From an uncultured Clostridia bacterium (lineage in GTDB: Bacteria > Bacillota > Clostridia > Lachnospirales > CAMVHY01), in the NCBI GenBank assembly GCA_946415665.1, contig CAMKTI010000010.1, forward strand, positions 1-27,068: a DNA stretch of 27,068 nucleotides, written 5' to 3'. The notes under the pieces are model-generated. The model did not search any database. It worked only from the letters and a program-made list of their open reading frames with translations, and had not been told where the DNA came from. The position numbers and the translations under genes were made by a program. Positions within the stretch are counted from its first letter, which is position 1; every line of letters begins with the position of its first letter. Shown piece by piece: positions 23,843-27,068 of this stretch.

Positions 23843-24877
23843 ATGAAAAACAAATTTGACAAGCAAAAAAAGACAAAATACAATGTAGGAATTGTTGGCG
23901 CATCAGGAATAATTGGACATGAATTTTTAAATGTTCTTAAAGCGCGTAATTTCCCAATCGAAAAATTGTTTTTGTTCGCGTCAAAAAAATCCGTAGGTCA
24001 AACAATTTCATTTAATCGAAAAAAATATGTTATACAAGAACTGACAATAAGATCTTTCGAAGAAAATCAGATTGATATTGCTCTTTTTTCGGCTGGAGCA
24101 ACGATAAGTAAAAAATTTGCTCCGTTGGCAGCATGCACAGGTTGTGTTGTAGTTGATAATAGTTCAGCGTGGAGAATGGATTCGACTGTTCCATTAGTTA
24201 TTCCCGAAATAAATCCAAATGATATTTTGAAACATAAAGGTATTATTGCAAATCCAAATTGTTCAACTATTCAAGCGCTTGTTGTTTTATATCCGTTGCA
24301 TAAATTTTTTAAAATAAAACGTGTAATAATTTCGACTTATCAAGCTGTTTCCGGTGCAGGAAGTCAAGGTATTGAAGATTTATTAAATGGCATAAAAAAC
24401 ATCGCGCCAAAAAAATTTCGATATCCAATTTTTAATAATTGCATTCCGCAAATAGATACTTTTAATGATTTAGGTTATACAAAAGAGGAAGTAAAACTTA
24501 TGAATGAAACGAAAAAAATTTTTCATGAGGACATAAAATTAACTGCGACAGCTGTTCGTGTGCCCGTGCAAAATTGTCACTGCGAATCAATAAATGTTGA
24601 ATTTGAAAAAAATTTTGATATAGCGCATGTCATAGAAATTTTTGATAATACTCACGGGATAAGAATATTAAATAATATAAATGAGTCAGAGTATCCGATG
24701 CCAATTAATGTTAACGGAAAAGATCAGGTTTTTGTCGGAAGAATTAGACGTGATTTTACAGTAGAAAACGGATTAAATTTATGGGTTGTTGCGGATAATA
24801 CGCGTAAAGGTGCCGCGACAAATGCTGTTCAAATAGCTGAATTAGTTCGTAGAAGTCAAAATGGGGGTAAATTATGA
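23843..24877 (+). CDS. Aspartate-semialdehyde dehydrogenase
   Basis: Reduces aspartyl phosphate to aspartate semialdehyde, the branch point for lysine/diaminopimelate, threonine and methionine. The NADP-binding GASGIIG lies at residues 19-25. The active-site ANPNCST places the catalytic cysteine at 140. VPVQNCHCESINVEF, where HSE is more usual, carries the catalytic histidine, and the C-terminal DNTRKGAATNAVQIAE completes the family pattern. At 344 aa it is full length. AGGAG lies 13 nt before ATG 23843, slightly far. It overlaps dapA by 4 nt. Confidence 0.96.
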   Translation: MKNKFDKQKKTKYNVGIVGASGIIGHEFLNVLKARNFPIEKLFLFASKKSVGQTISFNRKKYVIQELTIRSFEENQIDIALFSAGATISKKFAPLAACTGCVVVDNSSAWRMDSTVPLVIPEINPNDILKHKGIIANPNCSTIQALVVLYPLHKFFKIKRVIISTYQAVSGAGSQGIEDLLNGIKNIAPKKFRYPIFNNCIPQIDTFNDLGYTKEEVKLMNETKKIFHEDIKLTATAVRVPVQNCHCESINVEFEKNFDIAHVIEIFDNTHGIRILNNINESEYPMPINVNGKDQVFVGRIRRDFTVENGLNLWVVADNTRKGAATNAVQIAELVRRSQNGGKL

Positions 24878-25752
24878 AAATTTTTCAAGGTTCAGCTGTT
24901 GCTTTGGTAACACCGTTTGATAAAAATGGCGAAATTAATTTTAAGAGTTTTGAAAGATTGTTGGAGTTTCATTTGGAAAATAATACACAGGCAATAATTA
25001 TTTTTGGAACAACTGGTGAGAGCGCAACTTTAAGTGATAATGAAAAATTTGAGTTATTAAAATTGGCGGTAAGTAAATGCGAAAAAAAAATTAAAATCAT
25101 TGCTGGCACTGGAAGTAATAATACTGTGCATGCTGTTTATTTAACACGTGAAGCAAAAAAAATTGGAGTCGATGCATGTTTAATCGTTACACCTTATTAT
25201 AATAAAACAAGTCAACTTGGTTTGCTTGAGCATTATAAAAAAATTTGTGAGATTGGTTTGCCAGTGATCATTTATAATGTGCCGAGTCGAACAGGTTTAA
25301 ATATTCTGCCTGAAACTTATGAAAAACTATTGGACTTAAAAAATATTATTGGCATAAAAGAAGCCAGCGGAAATATTTCACAGGTGGCTGAAATTTTTGC
25401 TTTATGTCGGGATAAAAAAAATTTTAATTTATATTCAGGCAATGACGACCAAATTGTTCCGATTTTGTCACTTGGGGGACACGGAGTAATTTCAGTTTTA
25501 GCAAATATTTTTCCAAAAAAAACACAAGCTATTTGTCAAGATTTTTTTGATGGTGAAATAAAAAAAAGTCGCGATGCGCAACTAAAATTTTTGCCTTTAA
25601 TTAAAAATTTATTTTGCGAAATAAATCCGATGCCAATCAAATTTGCAATGAATTATCTTGGTTTTGAAGTTGGAAAATGTCGGTTGCCGTTAACAGATTT
25701 ATCCGAACAAAATAAAAATAAAATAATTAAAATTTTGGATGGCTTAAAATAA
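24874..25752 (+). CDS. 4-hydroxy-tetrahydrodipicolinate synthase
   Basis: Condenses pyruvate with aspartate semialdehyde, the first committed step toward diaminopimelate and lysine. It is a TIM-barrel of the DapA family with GTTGE (45-49), TPYYN (106-110), the catalytic tyrosine in IIYNVPSRTG (Y134) and the Schiff-base lysine K162 in GIKEASGN. The 292-aa length is normal. ATG overlaps the asd stop (ATGA) and GGGGGT lies just upstream, so the pair is translationally coupled. With asd it would supply peptidoglycan diaminopimelate, lysine, or both. Confidence 0.97.
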   Translation: MKIFQGSAVALVTPFDKNGEINFKSFERLLEFHLENNTQAIIIFGTTGESATLSDNEKFELLKLAVSKCEKKIKIIAGTGSNNTVHAVYLTREAKKIGVDACLIVTPYYNKTSQLGLLEHYKKICEIGLPVIIYNVPSRTGLNILPETYEKLLDLKNIIGIKEASGNISQVAEIFALCRDKKNFNLYSGNDDQIVPILSLGGHGVISVLANIFPKKTQAICQDFFDGEIKKSRDAQLKFLPLIKNLFCEINPMPIKFAMNYLGFEVGKCRLPLTDLSEQNKNKIIKILDGLK

Positions 25753-25780
25753 TTTTTTTTGGTTTTTATATCAATAAAAA

Positions 25781-25812
25781 AAAACACGTTTTGATAACGT
25801 GCTTTTTTATTT
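25781..25812 (+). terminator. Terminator of asd-dapA
   Basis: AAAACACGTT (25781-25790) pairs with AACGTGCTTTT (25796-25806), with one A-C mismatch and a 5-nt loop, followed by a T-rich stretch. Confidence 0.75.
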
Positions 25813-25894
25813 TTGTTTTAATATAAATTTTTACCTGCCAGCTATTTAAAAGCAAAAAGCAAACCAAATACATAAATTAAACTCAGATTTAAAC

Positions 25895-25930
25895 CAAAAA
25901 ATAAAAGCATGTTTATATATACATGCTTTT
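25895..25930 (-). terminator. Terminator of rpsU
   Basis: A perfect 10-bp stem (AAAAGCATGT 25903-25912 with ACATGCTTTT 25921-25930) has an 8-nt loop. On the minus strand it is followed by a T run and lies about 35 bp after the rpsU stop. Confidence 0.75.
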
Positions 25931-25964
25931 TAAATAAATATCTAAATATCTTGGAAAGAGAAAT

Positions 25965-26144
25965 TCATTTTTTAAATTTACGTTTGCGAGCTGCTTCCGA
26001 TTTTTTTTTACGTCTTACACTCGGTTTTTCATAATGCTCGCGTTTACGAATTTCTGCCAGTGTTCCGTTTCTGGCACAACTTTTTTTGAACCTTCGCAAA
26101 GCACTATCAAGACTTTCGTTTTCATTCACAATAACTTCTGACAT
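25965..26144 (-). CDS. Ribosomal protein bS21
   Basis: A 59-aa small-subunit protein starting MSEVIVNENESLDSALRRFK, with the conserved FKKSCARNG...IRKREHYEKPSVRRKKKSEAARK core and a basic C-terminus. ATG 26144 lies behind GGAGGGAGGG; an upstream in-frame ATG would add 15 unrelated residues. It is transcribed alone or behind the HD gene. Confidence 0.95.
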   Translation of the reverse strand: MSEVIVNENESLDSALRRFKKSCARNGTLAEIRKREHYEKPSVRRKKKSEAARKRKFKK

Positions 26145-26171
26145 TTTTGTTCCCTCCCTCCAATTACTTGC

Positions 26172-26187
26172 GTTTATTATAATAAAC
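26172..26187 (-). promoter_or_regulatory. Palindromic rpsU promoter region
   Basis: GTTTATTATAATAAAC is a perfect 16-bp inverted repeat that contains the -10 box TATAAT (26176-26181). It could be an operator overlapping the promoter. No well-spaced -35 box is seen. Confidence 0.4.
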
Positions 26188-26217
26188 AAAAATCATGTCG
26201 AAAGTCAATAAATAAAA

Positions 26218-26724
26218 TCACTTAACAATCCCGGTTTTTTTCCATAAGTTTGTTATAAATTCTGCCGTTGCGCAATATTTATCCATGAGAGAAACTATTA
26301 TCGCTTCAGGATATTTTGGCGGCACAAAAACCATTGGCCACATGTGTCTTAAAATAGCGTTCTTTTCTATTTTGTTTAAGTGTGTAATTTTCTCTGCGTT
26401 GCGCAAAGCTATTATAGCGTGTGCTTTTGAATGACGGCCTTCGATTTGTTTTTCTTTACGCCAATCATATAAATAAAAATCATGTAATAATCCCGCACGC
26501 GCTGCACTTTTATAATCCAATTTAAAAAATTTACACACCAAAAAACTATAATACGCGACATTAATAGAATGTTGCAAACGACTTGTTTTCATGTGCTGAA
26601 AAAAATTTTTTAGCTTTAGAAAATCCGAATTGGTAATTATATTTTTGACACAATTATTAAATTCGCGCGCTAAATAATTATTTTGGTCCAGCAAATTTAT
26701 TTTTGAACCGATTGCTTTTCGCAT
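26218..26724 (-). CDS. HD-domain protein, probable phosphohydrolase
   Basis: A 168-aa protein with the HD-superfamily pattern: H52 in RLQHSINVAYYS, H81-D82 in AGLLHDFYLYDW, GRHSKAHA downstream and a late Asp in SLMDKYCA. This supports a metal-dependent phosphohydrolase acting on a nucleotide or similar substrate; the substrate cannot be told. I chose ATG 26724 because GGAGG lies about 8 nt upstream; a further ATG 17 codons earlier has no ribosome binding site. It lies 73 bp upstream of rpsU on the same strand. Confidence 0.8.
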   Translation of the reverse strand: MRKAIGSKINLLDQNNYLAREFNNCVKNIITNSDFLKLKNFFQHMKTSRLQHSINVAYYSFLVCKFFKLDYKSAARAGLLHDFYLYDWRKEKQIEGRHSKAHAIIALRNAEKITHLNKIEKNAILRHMWPMVFVPPKYPEAIIVSLMDKYCATAEFITNLWKKTGIVK

Positions 26725-27068
26725 AACTAAGCCTCCAAGATTTTTTTGCGCGAAAATAATATTTATTATAACCACTATTTTCTTTTTTATTGCAAATAAA
26801 TCAAAATTAATTTTTAAGTCAATTTTTTTTTACGTCGAAAAGATTAAATTCGTCTAGAGAGAAAATTTGTTTGTTTGAATAAATTTTTATAATTCGATAG
26901 ATATTTTTTTGTAACAATAAAATTATGCAAACAAAAACCAAATTATATTCATGTTTTTATATGTCTTGAACTATGTAGTGTTTGTATAAAACAAAGAACA
27001 AAAGAGAGATTTATTTATTCCGCCACAAAAAAATATATAGGTAATAGTGTAGTTAAAAAAAATTATTA
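26725..27068. other. Intergenic region to the window edge
   Basis: No gene or RNA is seen. A weak minus-strand promoter candidate for the HD gene (TTGACT at 26817-26822, TTATTT at 26794-26799, 17-bp spacer) is present. The rest is AT-rich and featureless by eye. Confidence 0.35.

Noticed and set aside
1..27068. CRISPR arrays, tRNA or rRNA genes, insertion sequences
   Set aside because: No regularly spaced short repeats, no cloverleaf-like or rRNA-like sequence and no transposase frame were found. The repeats present are gene duplications and coding repeats.

Overview
The window is strongly AT-rich and looks like a low-GC Gram-positive (Firmicutes, Clostridia-like) chromosome. The evidence is a metK-mcsA-mcsB-clpC operon, the sporulation-type trio ylmC/ymxH - spoIVFA - spoIVFB, a YrzE-type membrane protein, a YnbB-type (methionine gamma-lyase family) enzyme, strong GGAGG ribosome binding sites and many TTG starts. 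Lesions in spoIVFA, gene fragments beside housekeeping genes and large lineage-specific membrane proteins would fit a host-associated, genome-eroding lineage. That last point is inference, and no species is named.

Layout. 403-3309 (+): a 968-aa repeat-rich membrane protein. 3358-4600 (-): a TIGR04086/YrzE-like protein and an orphan LivF-type ABC ATPase. 4601-7500 (+): two paralogous unknown genes (5142-6431 and 6811-7329), each preceded by a decayed copy of the clpC 3' end. 7521-14400 (-): a housekeeping block read ylmC, spoIVFA (frameshifted), spoIVFB, metK, mcsA, mcsB, clpC. 14534-21902 (-): an accessory array of three large genes with strong promoters and related terminators, containing a broken ylmC fragment and a broken 5' copy of the last gene. 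22230-23495 (-): YnbB-type enzyme. 23843-25752 (+): asd-dapA of the lysine/diaminopimelate pathway. 25965-26724 (-): rpsU and an HD-domain protein.

The most interesting content is the accessory genes. The 14534-16531 product has a kinase-like signature (DRNxxN followed by a DFG-like motif). The neighbouring 16828-19995 product has a near-complete metallophosphoesterase (PPP-like) motif set. Their N-terminal domains are unrelated, yet they end in the same C-terminal module: a DPNSIFYK motif, a hydrophobic hairpin and a cysteine-containing tail. They therefore look like a membrane-anchored kinase-like/phosphatase-like pair built by domain shuffling. Other unknown genes here also combine a polar domain, charged low-complexity linkers and a hydrophobic hairpin, with no recognisable Sec signal.

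Both accessory islands carry scars showing how they grew. Tandem duplication of a gene together with its terminator and the edge of the adjoining housekeeping gene left clpC tail fragments on one side and a ylmC head fragment on the other.
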